A stretch of 64,000 bases of DNA, taken from positions 30,305-94,304 of the forward strand of contig JAGEMR010000116.1 of NCBI GenBank assembly GCA_021030915.1, written 5' to 3'. Source of the DNA: Astrothelium macrocarpum (lineage: Eukaryota > Ascomycota > Dothideomycetes > Trypetheliales > Trypetheliaceae). The notes under the pieces were generated by a model. That model did no database searches and had not been told where the DNA came from. It was given only the letters and a program-made list of their open reading frames with translations. The translations under genes and the position numbers were made by a program. This document shows positions 34,717 through 45,579 of this stretch, in pieces (positions within the stretch are counted from its first letter, which is position 1; each line of letters opens with the position of its first letter).

Positions 34717-36220
34717 GTTGCCCGCTAGTGCAAGTCTTAGGTTTGATACCTAGTCACGAACAAAGCGCGAAGATGCCGAACGGTGATGGCTCAAGAGGAG
34801 TAGCCTCGAGTCACGAGCGAATGGGCTAGTGGGTAACGCGAGACTAGCGCGTGCAGATGGTAGTGAAGATGGGGCAATCACTGCATCGCTGCTGAAGCGC
34901 GGATCAAGCGAATAGGACTGCTATCACCAGAGAGCCTCCATAGAGGTTGGGGGGTCTGAAGGCAAGAGCATGATGTCCAGATTCAGTCTGGCCCATCTCG
35001 TTTACGCGTCTTTACGCGATTGACCTGGTGGATGAGATATCGACTAGACGCCATTTTGGGGAAGACGTGAGAGATCAGCGGCAAGGATGGTCTGGATTGA
35101 CCAATGCACCTACCTGATTTCAGTCACTAACCAAGTTGCACATTCTGGCTGGTAGCTGGACGTAAAGGTGAATGGAAGGTGGGGTGGGAGTGGAGAGGCT
35201 ATTGAGATCGCTACTTCCCTTATTCGCTCGCGCGAGCCGGCCCGGCATAATCACGGAGTGAGCTCCGAAATCATTGAGCTATACGCACATCAAGAGGATT
35301 GCCCTCAAGCATTGCCGTTAAGGCGCGCGGATAACAGAGAGACTTCGACCTCGGGACGAAAGCCTCGCCGACCAAAGTCCATCGACTTTGATACCATCCA
35401 TATATCTCTTCTAGCTTGCTGCTTTCCATCTCCTCTCTTCCAAAACACTTGATCGAGAATTTCGTCGCGGATCAGGATCGTTTCGTGCACAAGATATGAC
35501 CAGAGTGGACGCGAAGTTTTTTGGGGTTCCTCTTTTTTTTCCTATTTTTTCCTTTTTTTCTTTTTTCTTTTTTCTTTTCTTTTTTTTTTTTTTTGAAATT
35601 GAAATCCATCCTTTTATGGGAGGAGGCGCTATTAGAGACATGGTATTTGTCAAAATGAAATGGTTTGATATTATTGTTGATCTCGCAATGCTAGCATTGC
35701 ACTGCTCTAGATACCTACCTACTCAAGCAATCCATTTCATAAATGATGTAGTGACTCCAATCCTTCTTCGTGTTCGAACCCATAAATACTTTCTAACACG
35801 GGCCTTGTAAGACACGATAAATGAGTGAAAGAAACAAAGTTTGAATCTGCTCAGTCTTCAATGCTGGCAATCATAACACAAGTACACAACAGTCCAATCA
35901 GGATTTCTCAAATTGTTCCTCCAAAGGTGGTGAATTGGGCCCGAAACATATCAGCAGCACTCGCACTGCAAGCTTACGCGTAGCAGGCGAGAATGCAACT
36001 GCCTTAGAAGCCAGCTCATCATCTTGGATTTAGTTGTGTGAAGAAAAATCAGAGGATGAGGTCGAGATGAAGATACCAATTCAGGGCAACTAACCTGAAG
36101 CTGCCTAGACTGCGCGCCACGGATCTGCGTCATTGTAATCCCACTGAACAATGACCGCAACCCTTCTCAATCGTGAAACCAAACTCGTCAAATAGCTGTC
36201 AGTCGGGAAAAGGTAGCACT
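34717..36220. other. 1.5 kb intergenic region with a T-rich tract
   Basis: Lies between two divergent genes, the F-box-like gene and serine hydroxymethyltransferase. It contains a long thymine tract at 35519-35596, whose antisense frame is poly-lysine and not a gene. No other coding signal is convincing. Confidence 0.5.
35519..35596 (+). repeat. low-complexity T-rich tract
   Basis: Nearly uninterrupted runs of T broken by single C, CC or A over about 78 bases. It is upstream of the hydroxymethyltransferase gene by over 600 bases and may exclude nucleosomes. Confidence 0.9.
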
Positions 36221-38028
36221 ATGCTACTCTCACTATGGCGGCCTTCTCGCGGCCTCATATGCCAGAACCTGAGGAGGCCCATCGCCGCAAGATGCGATTT
36301 GCCTGGCCGGAAAACCTTGTCGCGGGGTATGGCATCAATGTCCGTGGATGGTCAAATCAAGGTACCTTATTATGTACGCCACTACGAATATCTTGGGCGC
36401 TGAAATAGAATATACAGCTGCTCGCTGCACACCTTGAGGATGCCGATCCTACTGTATTTGACATAATCAGAAAGGTGAAAATCATCTATGCTTGGCTTTC
36501 CCAATTGTTAATATTATCGCGTAATGTAGGAAGAGCGAAGGCAAAAGCACTTTATCAACCTTATACCGTCGGAAAACTTCACTTCCCGTGCTGTGCTTGA
36601 TGCATTGGGTAGCGTGATGCAGAGTGAGTCGATGCTGTCACGAAATTGGCCTATCATACTATCATACACCTGCTAAGCAACTCGTCTATATAGACAAGTA
36701 CTCTGAAGGCTACCCTGGAGCAAGATATTACGGAGGAAATGAACACATTGACGAAGCAGAGACGCTATGTCAGAAAAGAGCACTCGAAACTTATGGCCTA
36801 AAGCCGGAAGAATGGGGTGTCAACGTTCAACGTGAGTGTTGAGCATGCCACTGACATGACCGCTGCTGAACTTCCGTTCTTAGCTCTGTCTGGATCTCCA
36901 GCAAACCTTTACGCTTACTCTGCTCTTCTCAACGCCCATGATAGAATTATGGGCTTGGACCTCCCTCACGGCGGTCACTTATCCCATGGCTATCAAACTC
37001 CTACCAAGAAAATTTCGGCGGTATCAAAATACTTTGAGACTTTTCCGTATCGACTGGATGAGGCGACAGGGTTGATAGATTACCAAAAGCTTGAGGAGTC
37101 AGCAATGCTATACAGACCCAGATTGATAATAGCAGGAACATCAGCATACAGTCGCCTGATTGAATATGGCCGAATGCGGGAGATTTGCGACAAAGTTGGA
37201 GCATACCTCCTGAGTGATATGGCACATATTTCTGGGTTGGTTGCGGCTGGGGTTATTCCGTCTCCATTCTCACATTCGGATGTCGTTACTACAACGACTC
37301 ACAAGTCTCTACGAGGTCCTCGCGGCGCTATGATCTTCTACCGAAAAGGTGTAAGACGGACTGACAAGAAAGGGATCGAGGAAAAATACGATCTCGAGGG
37401 GCCGATCAACGCATCCGTCTTTCCAGGACATCAGGGTGGGCCCCACAATCATACCATCACAGCATTGGCCGTTGCTTTGCAGCAAGCCCAAAAGCCGGCG
37501 TTTAAGGAATACCAGCAAACCGTCCTTTCAAACGCGAAAGCACTTGCTGATCGTTTGGGACAAACCAAAGCAGACGGTGGTCATGGCTACAATATTGTCA
37601 GTGGGGGCACTGATAATCACTTGGTCCTTGTTGATCTCAAAGATCGTGGTGTCGATGGAGCTCGCGTAGAGCGTGTCCTTGAGCTGGTCGGTGTGGCAAG
37701 CAACAAGAATACTGTTCCTGGCGACAAGTCTGCAATGAAACCGGGTGGTCTACGTATGGGCACGCCTGCTATGACAACGCGGGGATTTCAACCTGATGAT
37801 TTTAAGAGGGTGGCAGATATTGTCCACAATGCCGTCGGGATTACACAAAAACTGGATAAAACTGCGAGAGGGCAGGCAGAATCAGCAGGGCGGAAGAATC
37901 CAGGAAGCGTGAATGCTTTCAAAGATTTTTTGGGCGAAGGCGAGAACTATCCAGAAATAGTTACGTTGAGAAAAGAGGTCGAAGACTGGGTCGGAACTTT
38001 CAGCTTACCTTGGACGAGGTCTTCTTGA
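36221..38028 (+). CDS. SHM1: serine hydroxymethyltransferase, mitochondrial
   Basis: Five exons. The first (36221 to about 36360) encodes a basic presequence, MLLSLWRPSRGLICQNLRRP, without acidic residues in its first 25 positions, arguing for the mitochondrial form. Later exons give LLAAHLEDADPTVFDIIRK, INLIPSENFTSRAV, NKYSEGYPGARYYGGNEHID and QPLSGSPANLYAYSALL. The PLP-lysine block reads VVTTTTHKSLRGPRG. The tail has PGGLRMGTPAMTTRGF. The enzyme interconverts serine plus tetrahydrofolate with glycine plus methylene-tetrahydrofolate, using pyridoxal phosphate. Introns near 36360, 36475, 36625 and 36833 rejoin in phase. The last exon is long and uninterrupted. The gene appears intact. Confidence 0.95.
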
Positions 38029-38464
38029 TGCTTTATGATTCTATACTTCGCAAGGAACCGATAACGGCGATGGCTTCCATGATCTTGGCGATTCTTTAAT
38101 GAATGCATCTCAACGGCGCTCTGTGGTTTATAGACATCGACTACTATGGTCGCTCTGTAAGTGATATTCAACACCAATTCAACAAATAGTTACTTTCATC
38201 CTGTTTTTCATACTAGATAACATTGTTCTTGGATGTGATTGTTCCAAACAGCAACATACAAATCCGACGGGAGTTAGTCCATACAGGTCTTCTTTCGACA
38301 AGCTGTGACATGCACAGATGTAACTGACTCACGTTATGTAGCACAACATAACCTCCATCACTGCTGCCCCCTTGACACGCGTGACATCTCGACTTGCTAC
38401 TCTTAGCTTCTTCCTTCACCCTACATCGCAGATTCTTGACGATCCCTCAACAACTGTATTGACC
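38029..38464. other. intergenic, promoter of the small membrane protein
   Basis: No gene is seen. The open frame of the next gene extends upstream to an ATG at 38372, so a longer N-terminus is possible. Confidence 0.4.
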
Positions 38465-38977
38465 ATGGCTTCCTTGTCGACAGCACCATTAATCACGATC
38501 CTCTGTTGTATCGCCATCATATTCATTGGGTACGCCTCAGCGCCTCCAACCAACATGTCCACCTCTCTCTCCACCTACTTGGACGGCCTCACGGCCACCG
38601 ACCTTCACCACCACCAACTCCGCTCCACCTCCACCGCGCACTGGTACCAAAGTGACTGGGTCCCCATCACCACCACAGTCATCTTTCTCTACTGCCTTGC
38701 CTCCCTTGTCCTCCTACTCTACCTCTGGACCCACGGCGCCTTCGACGCGCCCCTCCTCGTAAGCCCCCATTCTACCCATTCATGCACCCAGGCACCCCCC
38801 CAATTCCCCCTACATACATAATCCACACACGTCTAACATCCATTATAGCCCCGACCGAACCGCCGGCGGCGGCACCAGGCGTCCCCCCGGAGCCGCAATC
38901 CCGTTCAGCCACGCCTTGCTCGCACTATGTCGGAGGCGCAGACCATCGAAGCGCTGCGGGAGTTGGGGCTGATATGA
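38465..38977 (+). CDS. small two-span membrane protein, hypothetical
   Basis: Two exons (38465-38758 and 38849-38977) give 140 residues. The first hydrophobic segment follows the start directly (LSTAPLITILCCIAIIFIGY) and could act as signal anchor. A polar loop of about 45 residues contains a His cluster (DLHHHQL). A second span, TTTVIFLYCLASLVLLLYLW, precedes the splice site. The second exon gives a strongly basic tail (PRPNRRRRHQASPRSR) ending in EALRELGLI. The GTAAGC donor and TATAG acceptor give a clean in-phase join, which supports a real gene. No family is recognised. An upstream in-frame ATG at 38372 would add 31 residues. Confidence 0.6.
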
Positions 38978-40191
38978 ACGAGGGGCCACCCAAGGGGACG
39001 AAGGCAAGGAAAGGGAGGGTGGTTGGATTTTTTTCTGGAGCGGAAAGTTTTTTTTTGGCGATAGAGATTATAATGCAGTCTCGAGTGGGGCTCTCCCCGG
39101 GTTCTTTATTCGGTCTGGTTTCTGCGGATTGGAATGCGAGACGCCTTTCTGGTTTGATTTTGAATCTCCGCGCTGTTTTCTGCGCCGCTCTTGTTCTCTG
39201 CAGTTTCTTGGCTGGGTGTTGGCTTGAAGAATCAACGACGAGGGATTTAATAAGCTAAGCAACCTTGTCGAGGATGAATTTCATGCCAAGATGACTGATG
39301 AAATACATTCGGTCGTTGAAAACAAGTCCACCTATTATAATTAAAAGCCGAAGACTCCAAAGCGGTGTATTGCCACACAGGATGGTCCATTCCCGTCACC
39401 AGAAGTAGTACTTCCACACCAGCAGAGAGCTTATTGGCTTTTACTGATTACATGAATTCGATGTATACCTATAGCTACAGGGAGCAACTGTAGGTTTGGA
39501 TTGCTAAGGACGCCAAATGCGATTGGAAGACTTATGTGTAATGGAGATGATTGTTGTTCCAACCGTGGCCCGGACTGTGAGTACTTTGCCCTAATCCCTG
39601 CTCACTACGAACCGTGGGCAAGTAGTGCTAGGTGGCGTTGGAGGCATCCCATCCCAAGGTGAGAGGTATGTTTATGAAGCAAAGACTTGTGTGACGGGCT
39701 GACGTTCATTTAAATATGACTCAGCTGCACAAAGCTTTTTAAACAGCCACTAATAGAGTGAGATCAGTGTGCGAAAACACATAGCAAATGAAGACGATGG
39801 ATCAAAATTAAAAGCGCATGGATGAACATAGACAGCAAAGATCTTAAGCGGCAGTAGCATCGAGAATCAGGCCGACAAATAATGAGGCAGGAGCCGGGTT
39901 TCTTACTGTTTAATATGTCGAATCCAAATGGACTCCGACCACAGCGCCGCTGGTTGACATGGGACCTTAAACGTCGCTAATACCGTTGCGGCCGACCCAA
40001 GCTATTTAATGAGAACACTTCACTACTGTTGCTCCTTCTTCTGCACTTCAAGTTCCTGTTTCTCATTGAATGTCACAAAACGAAGAGTGATTGGTGAGAT
40101 GGCAGAACAGCAAGGAAATCGCCCCGTCTTGGAATCGGACTGAGCATATCCTAAAGGAGAAGGCGACGTCACATCTCACTCCAAATGGCAG

Positions 40192-40215
40192 ACAGTTCTA
40201 CCTTGGTAGAACTGT
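40192..40215. repeat. perfect inverted repeat, 11-base arms
   Basis: Arms acagttctacc and ggtagaactgt flank a two-base TT centre. It could be a binding site for a dimeric regulator or a hairpin. It is isolated from any gene by more than 1.2 kb on each side. Confidence 0.85.
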
Positions 40216-41170
40216 TACAAACTTTCCAATGAAGCTTACTTATTAGAGAATATGACATGAAATTTACACGCGCGCACGTGATCTTGAATCCAAAGCTACG
40301 GCACAGTCTCCCTCACCTTTCACTCCTCTACTTCCAGAACACCGACTTCTCTGCTTCAAGCATCTATAGTCATTGTCGTAGCTCCCCTAGATTTTCATAT
40401 CCTGTACCAATGTCTTCAACAGAGTGTCGGAATTGGCTTTGAGCGAACCTATTGTACTGACTTTCATTGATAGTAGCACTAGAAACCCACTAAAGTTAGC
40501 GAAAACAGACTTCTGAATATAGTAATAGCATGGAGAAGCCGAGCTCTAGCGGAGTTCAAGTCAAGCGAATACACGGCGCCCTCAATGATTTTTGCAACGT
40601 TTCTATTGATCTGGGTTGAAACATTATCCTTCGCAATGACTCTTGCGCCAAGTTCCTGTATGTTGACAGCAGGTAGAGGTTACTGTAAAGCCATTCGATA
40701 GGATGCTGATTTATCTAGTAGCCTTCTTTAAGACCACTTTTGCTGAAGTTGTTGTATATTCAGCAAGACTTCATTGAGGTCTAAGTTCCCTGAAGCACAG
40801 ACGGCTATGCACCCTAAGCTAAGCTAGGACTGTTTGGGTAATCGCTCCCAAGGAACCTTAAAGAAGCTTCCTTCAACAACCTCAACTGCAACCTCTGCTG
40901 GTGCTAGGCAAAGGAATAAGAGGGAAAGCGTGAAGGAGTACGCCCAACGTCTCGTACTTCGTGTTTAGAGCCGTGGGCGTATTTGATTAACTTGTTGGTC
41001 TTCTCCTACATCAAGGATTCGCTGTATAAGAGCTTTTGCTAACCAAAAATAGCTTCGACTGGCCACGGCGAAGTTATAAGGTCGTGAAGACTACGAGATT
41101 ATCAGTCTCCAGCCAATCTTGATAGTATTGTGGTCAAGTTACTGCAACGCAATCGTGGGGTCATTCTCGC

Positions 41171-41212
41171 GACGACCACAAGCAGACAACCACAAATAGA
41201 CGACCACAATTA
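41171..41212 (+). repeat. 14-base direct repeat, three imperfect units
   Basis: Three contiguous units, gacgaccacaagca, gacaaccacaaata and gacgaccacaatta, share the core GACRACCACAA. They lie about 230-270 bases before the epimerase ATG and just upstream of a TATAAAA-like element, a suitable position for an activator site. Confidence 0.85.
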
Positions 41213-41343
41213 AGCTACTGGCTCCCTATAAAACGTGGAGCAGTATGAACAACGGGACAATGATGTATCCGACGGCATGACGGCAACCGCCGACCACCGT
41301 CCATGACTCCTAAACTCCGTTCACAAAGACAGACGGAGATAGG

Positions 41344-41350
41344 TATTTAA
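41344..41350 (+). promoter_or_regulatory. TATA-like element of the epimerase gene
   Basis: TATTTAA lies 90 bases before the ATG at 41440. A second, better match (TATAAAA) is at 41227. Either could position transcription. Confidence 0.35.
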
Positions 41351-41439
41351 GCCCGAGAATATAGACAAAGAGATCAAGCACTTCCCTTCAAAGCCTCATT
41401 TTCGCCCAGATTCAGATCAACTGACAAACATCCTCAAAC

Positions 41440-42453
41440 ATGGCATCCACAAACACAGGCACTTCCGGCAACGGCCTCAAAATCTTCATGACGGGGGCCA
41501 CAGGCTACATCGGCGGGCGCATCATCGACCTCGCCATCCCCGACGGCTACACCATCCGCGGTCTCTCGCGCAACGAAGCCGGCGACGAAAAAGTCAGCAG
41601 CAAGGGCGCGACACCCGTCCGCGGCGACCTGAAATCCTACGACGTCATGACGCGCGAGGCGGCGGCCGCCGACATCGTGCTCCACCTCGCCTACACCCAC
41701 GACTTCACCGTGCCGCAGGACGAAGTGCTCGCCATCGACGCGGCGGCCGTGGACGCGCTCGCGGCGGGCCTCAGGGGCACCGACAAGCCGCTGCTGATCA
41801 GTTCCGGGTCGGCGCTCGTGACGCCGGATGCGCGGGGGGGGGAGACGGATGAGAGCGCGGAGCCGAATCCCGATGCGTTGTTGCCGCGCATCAGGGCCGA
41901 GCAGCACGCGCTGGGCCTGGTGAAGGACGGGGTGAATGTGCAGAGTATTCGGCTGGCGCCGTTCGTGTATGGGCGTGGTGGGCATGGGTTTTTGGTGTTC
42001 TTGATGCAGGCGGCCGCGAAGAATGGGGAGAGTTTGTATATTGGCGATGGTGGGATACATAGCAGTGATTGCTATATCGATGCTGCGGCGATAATGTATA
42101 TTCTGGCTGCGAGGAAGGGGAAGCCGGGGGATGTTTGGAATTGTACGACGAGTACGAATATCACGTATAAAGAGCTGGCGGGTGCGATTGGGGAGTGCAT
42201 GGACTTGCCGGCGAGGAGTGTGAGTCTCGAGGAGGCAGTTGAGAAGTTGGGGCCTTTTTTCACAAAGGTCTTGCAGACTGAGAATAGGGCGAGTAGTAAG
42301 AAGGCGGTGACAAAGTTGGGGTGGAACCAGGATGGGTACCCAGACAGGCTTACAGATATCAGGAAGGGAAGCTATGTTGCTGTTGGCAAGCAGTTGAAGA
42401 GTACGGGTAAGATGCCTTCGAACGTCAAGATTCCTGAACATGAGGTCAAATAG
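41440..42453 (+). CDS. atypical extended SDR, NAD-dependent epimerase-like
   Basis: A single-exon gene of 337 residues. The N-terminal Rossmann motif is MTGATGYIGGRI (GxxGxxG), with a typical AADIVLHLAY strand. The YxxxK pair expected ahead of the AEQ helix is absent: that site reads LLPRIRAEQHALG, so classical SDR catalysis is doubtful and this is an atypical SDR. RLAPFVYGRGG and the DCYIDAAAIMYILAA segment match the C-terminal part of fungal epimerase/dehydratase-like proteins. A role in sugar-nucleotide or aldehyde chemistry cannot be assigned. The gene is isolated between long empty stretches. Its first third is C-rich and the rest G-rich, switching near 41810, which also creates a 335-codon shadow frame on the other strand. 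Confidence 0.88.
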   Translation: MASTNTGTSGNGLKIFMTGATGYIGGRIIDLAIPDGYTIRGLSRNEAGDEKVSSKGATPVRGDLKSYDVMTREAAAADIVLHLAYTHDFTVPQDEVLAIDAAAVDALAAGLRGTDKPLLISSGSALVTPDARGGETDESAEPNPDALLPRIRAEQHALGLVKDGVNVQSIRLAPFVYGRGGHGFLVFLMQAAAKNGESLYIGDGGIHSSDCYIDAAAIMYILAARKGKPGDVWNCTTSTNITYKELAGAIGECMDLPARSVSLEEAVEKLGPFFTKVLQTENRASSKKAVTKLGWNQDGYPDRLTDIRKGSYVAVGKQLKSTGKMPSNVKIPEHEVK

Positions 42454-45400
42454 GTAGGTTACGTAGGTAGATCTTCAATAATGCTGACTTTTCGTTGTTC
42501 GAGCGAATTTCTTTCAATAATGTTTCTGTTCTGCTGCTATCTATGTCGTGGCTTGTGTATGCTGCTATGTCATTCAAGTGTCATTCAAGATATTGAGCTC
42601 ATACGCTTTTCTGTAGACATCGAGCACGACTTGCAACTATATGCGTTATCGGCCTTCGGTTCGAACGACAATTTCGATTGGCTTTCCCGATAGAACGTGT
42701 ACAAGATCCGGATGTATCTACGGGCTATATGAACTAACAAGATATGTTCACGTAATCTTTGTGTATGTCGACGGGAGGCAAGGCGGCTGGGGAGAGCGAT
42801 TAGACACAGTAGGAATGTGCTACGAGCAGCGACTTTGCCCATGACACCCCATGCTTTTCGGCCCGGGTTTGGAGCCGTGTTTTCTTGTACGGAAAACTTT
42901 TCTAATGCCAAGCTACAACCTAGAGAGTGTAGTGTTGCTCTTATTCCGTGTCCTTCTACGCAGTGCAAAGCGTCAGGTGTGTCTCAAGAGTCAATCTGTT
43001 ATACCGTATGGCTCAGGCGTCTTGAGCCTAAACTTCTAGCTCCATAGCGAACATCCAGAGTGAGTTCCTGCATTCTATGTTAGTGGCTTTAAGCAAATTG
43101 TGAGCTATATGCGCTTCTCCTCGGTCCGTGCTAGCTTAGCGCAATACAGCCATAGACTCAGGCATACTCACCCAGGTAGTCAGTACTCACCTTTCAGTAC
43201 AAAAGACTCGGGTTCAAAAGCGGAATTAGATTCCGTTAAAGTGATTTCAAGAGCAAGAGTACAGCGCGTAGAATTGCCTCACAATCAAGGCCACGAGTTT
43301 TATAAGGTCTTAGCTTTACACTGGTCTTATAGTTCACATGATACGATTATTAATTGGCTTGATATGGTTCTATTAGGGTTGGGAATCATAGTGGCTCATG
43401 TGGCAGACGCTATTGCCCTCGTGGCAGACCCGCCAGAGGTGACGTCTAAACCACCAGCTGGCCATGTTATGGACAAGTTTATTTGAAGGTCACGTATCAT
43501 CGTCCTTCGAACGAACTTTTTTGGAGTGCCTACTTCATTAGACGGCATTGGAGGCCTTGCAGATGTGGAAATGAGTGCAACGCCGCTAAAACCACTCATT
43601 AAGTTACTGTCATGAAGGAATGTGGTCTAGAAGTCGGCCTTGAATGCAGTTAAATCCTTCTCTCGGCCTGTGTGGGGGCCATTTTTTCCCCTTCGTATTG
43701 ACATGTCCACGCGAATGCAAGTGATTGTAACAGTGCGCACAGGTATAAACTGTGAACAGCTTCGGTTAGGAGCCACGGTAAAAGCACTCTTCGCACGATT
43801 GACATTGGGCCGTTCAAGGCTGTCGCCGTTGGGTGGATCGCGGCTGATTTTTGTGAAGCCTGATTCGTTACCACAGTTCTGCATGTAAGAGCGTCTGTGG
43901 CGTTTGAGCTTATTCTCTGTAAATCTTGTGTGGGTTGCGTAATGTCGCTGACACTTGTGTCACGCATGATTCAGGCCCAAAATGAAATTGTGATAGAGTA
44001 CGTTAAAGAGGGACTATTTTCAAGCGTACCAAATCCTAAAGACGCTCCTCTGAGATCGAAAGACCATTGATATCTGCCGGGACAGTCCCAGTCTAAGCTA
44101 GATGGCAAAATCCTTCAGCCTCATCATATTCTGGAGGGCCACTATCATCTGTGGCACATGGCTTGAATCTGGGCCTCCACCGAGATAAAGTTGGTTGGGT
44201 GAAAACGACATTTGAGCCAAGTGTACCTACTCCAGACTTTGGCACGTGTTTCACGGGCACTAGAAGTGACGCGAAACGTGTTCGTAACTCTTGGAGAAAC
44301 ATAGAAAGGAATAGGCTCCAGTCTGGAGAATATCGCACTTGCAGTATCACGACAGGATTGCCGATCAATTTTGACCGTTTCTTTAGTGAGTGATAGGAGT
44401 GCAGCACAGCAGCGGCCAAAGATGGGAAAATGAGTGGCTGAAACGCAGGCGTGAATTAAGGAAGCGGATACCGAGGGTTTCTTCACAGACCTCGAAGGCT
44501 ACCAGGGAAAGCTGTGGGGCGGGCTGAATTGGCGAGACGAGCCGAGAGCACTAGTACCAACCTTGTCCCGAGGTCAATCGGTAATCTCACCATTTCCATC
44601 TCAACATGATCTAGGATCTATGATCTATCGTCTCTTGTGTCCATCTACACTTCAAGCCACCCTTTGTAAAACCATGGAAGCCTGAAAGGATGTATGCGGT
44701 GTTTAGGACAATCGTTCTGGCACTGATGTGCACTTTCCATGGTCCCTTTGGCTTTGCCGCAGACGGCACGGGCTCCTTGCGGCGGGAAGATCATCATGTA
44801 AGCGTATCGATAGACTTGATGTACGATCCTCCCCTCCCGAGGTGCAGTCCGAGGGGCAATTAGCGCGGAGTCCACCTAGGTATTTGCTTTTCATTTCATG
44901 TGCGTCCAGTTGAAATGATTTAATCTACTGCAAATACCTATCACGAAGACGACTGCAGTCGCATGTGGGATCTTAAGAAAATTCAATCAATGTTTTGCAG
45001 CATCATGTGGTCAGGGTTTCTTCATCTCCCTTCGGCCGTTACACGATCCTGATCCTTTTTGGAAACGGTCCTTGCATTTGCTTTCCGATGGATCAGTTCA
45101 TGGGTAACTACCAGAGCACATGGCTGAACAATGCCGGTCTTCCCGATGCTCATAACCCTGGCGGTCTTGTTTCCCGGGACGACCAGGATTCATCACAAGT
45201 CGCAATCCGTCCCCTCCACCAACAAAGTTCCGAGGATCTCGTAACCGATTCTTTTTGGGTACAGTCTAGCCCGTTCTGGTTTTGTTCGGGCAGTGGATCC
45301 GTAAACTTTGCATCTTTTCCCTATCGGTTTCATGATCTTTCTCAGGGATGTAGAGGGGTGATCCGTGTCTGAGCCCCATAGAGATCTCTCCCGTGCAGCC

Positions 45401-45579
45401 GTTTCTATAACTGCCCTGTTGTACCCTTGTAGCACTGTAGATTGTTGTTGTGACTGATCGCCGTATCTCTACCACATGTCTTGCCCTGATTTCGGCCCAA
45501 ACCAATCTTTGATCCCTTTCACACTCCCTTCAGCTTTTGTCACATTTGTTCACTTTCCACATCTCTTTTTTTCACCAAG
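42454..45579. other. 3.1 kb gene-free region
   Basis: Many overlapping frames of 60-130 codons occur on both strands. None shows similarity, consistent splice sites or signal sequences. I see no terminal repeats, transposase motifs or tRNA fold. The last 300 bases are the promoter of the rhodopsin-like gene and contain a T-rich run just before its ATG. Confidence 0.45.

Larger units (their letters stand above)
38978..41439. other. 2.5 kb gene-free region
   Basis: No reading frame here is supported by similarity or splicing. The composition is mixed to AT-rich. It contains the inverted repeat at 40192-40215 and the 14-base triple repeat at 41171-41212. The last about 250 bases are the promoter of the epimerase, with TATA-like elements at 41227-41233 and 41344-41350. 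Confidence 0.5.

Noticed and set aside
35411..35653. Lysine-rich minus-strand frame
   Set aside because: It is the complement of the T-rich tract, not a protein gene.
41434..42441. 335-codon minus-strand frame opposite the epimerase
   Set aside because: Its length comes from skewed third positions of the sense gene; the protein has no recognisable features.
43200..43225. B-box-like sequence resembling a tRNA T arm
   Set aside because: No matching stem, A box or cloverleaf could be drawn around it; the same holds for a similar string near 35776.
44093..45435. Several frames of 75-125 codons on both strands in the gene-free stretch
   Set aside because: They start mostly at TTG or CTG, overlap each other and lack any conserved motif.
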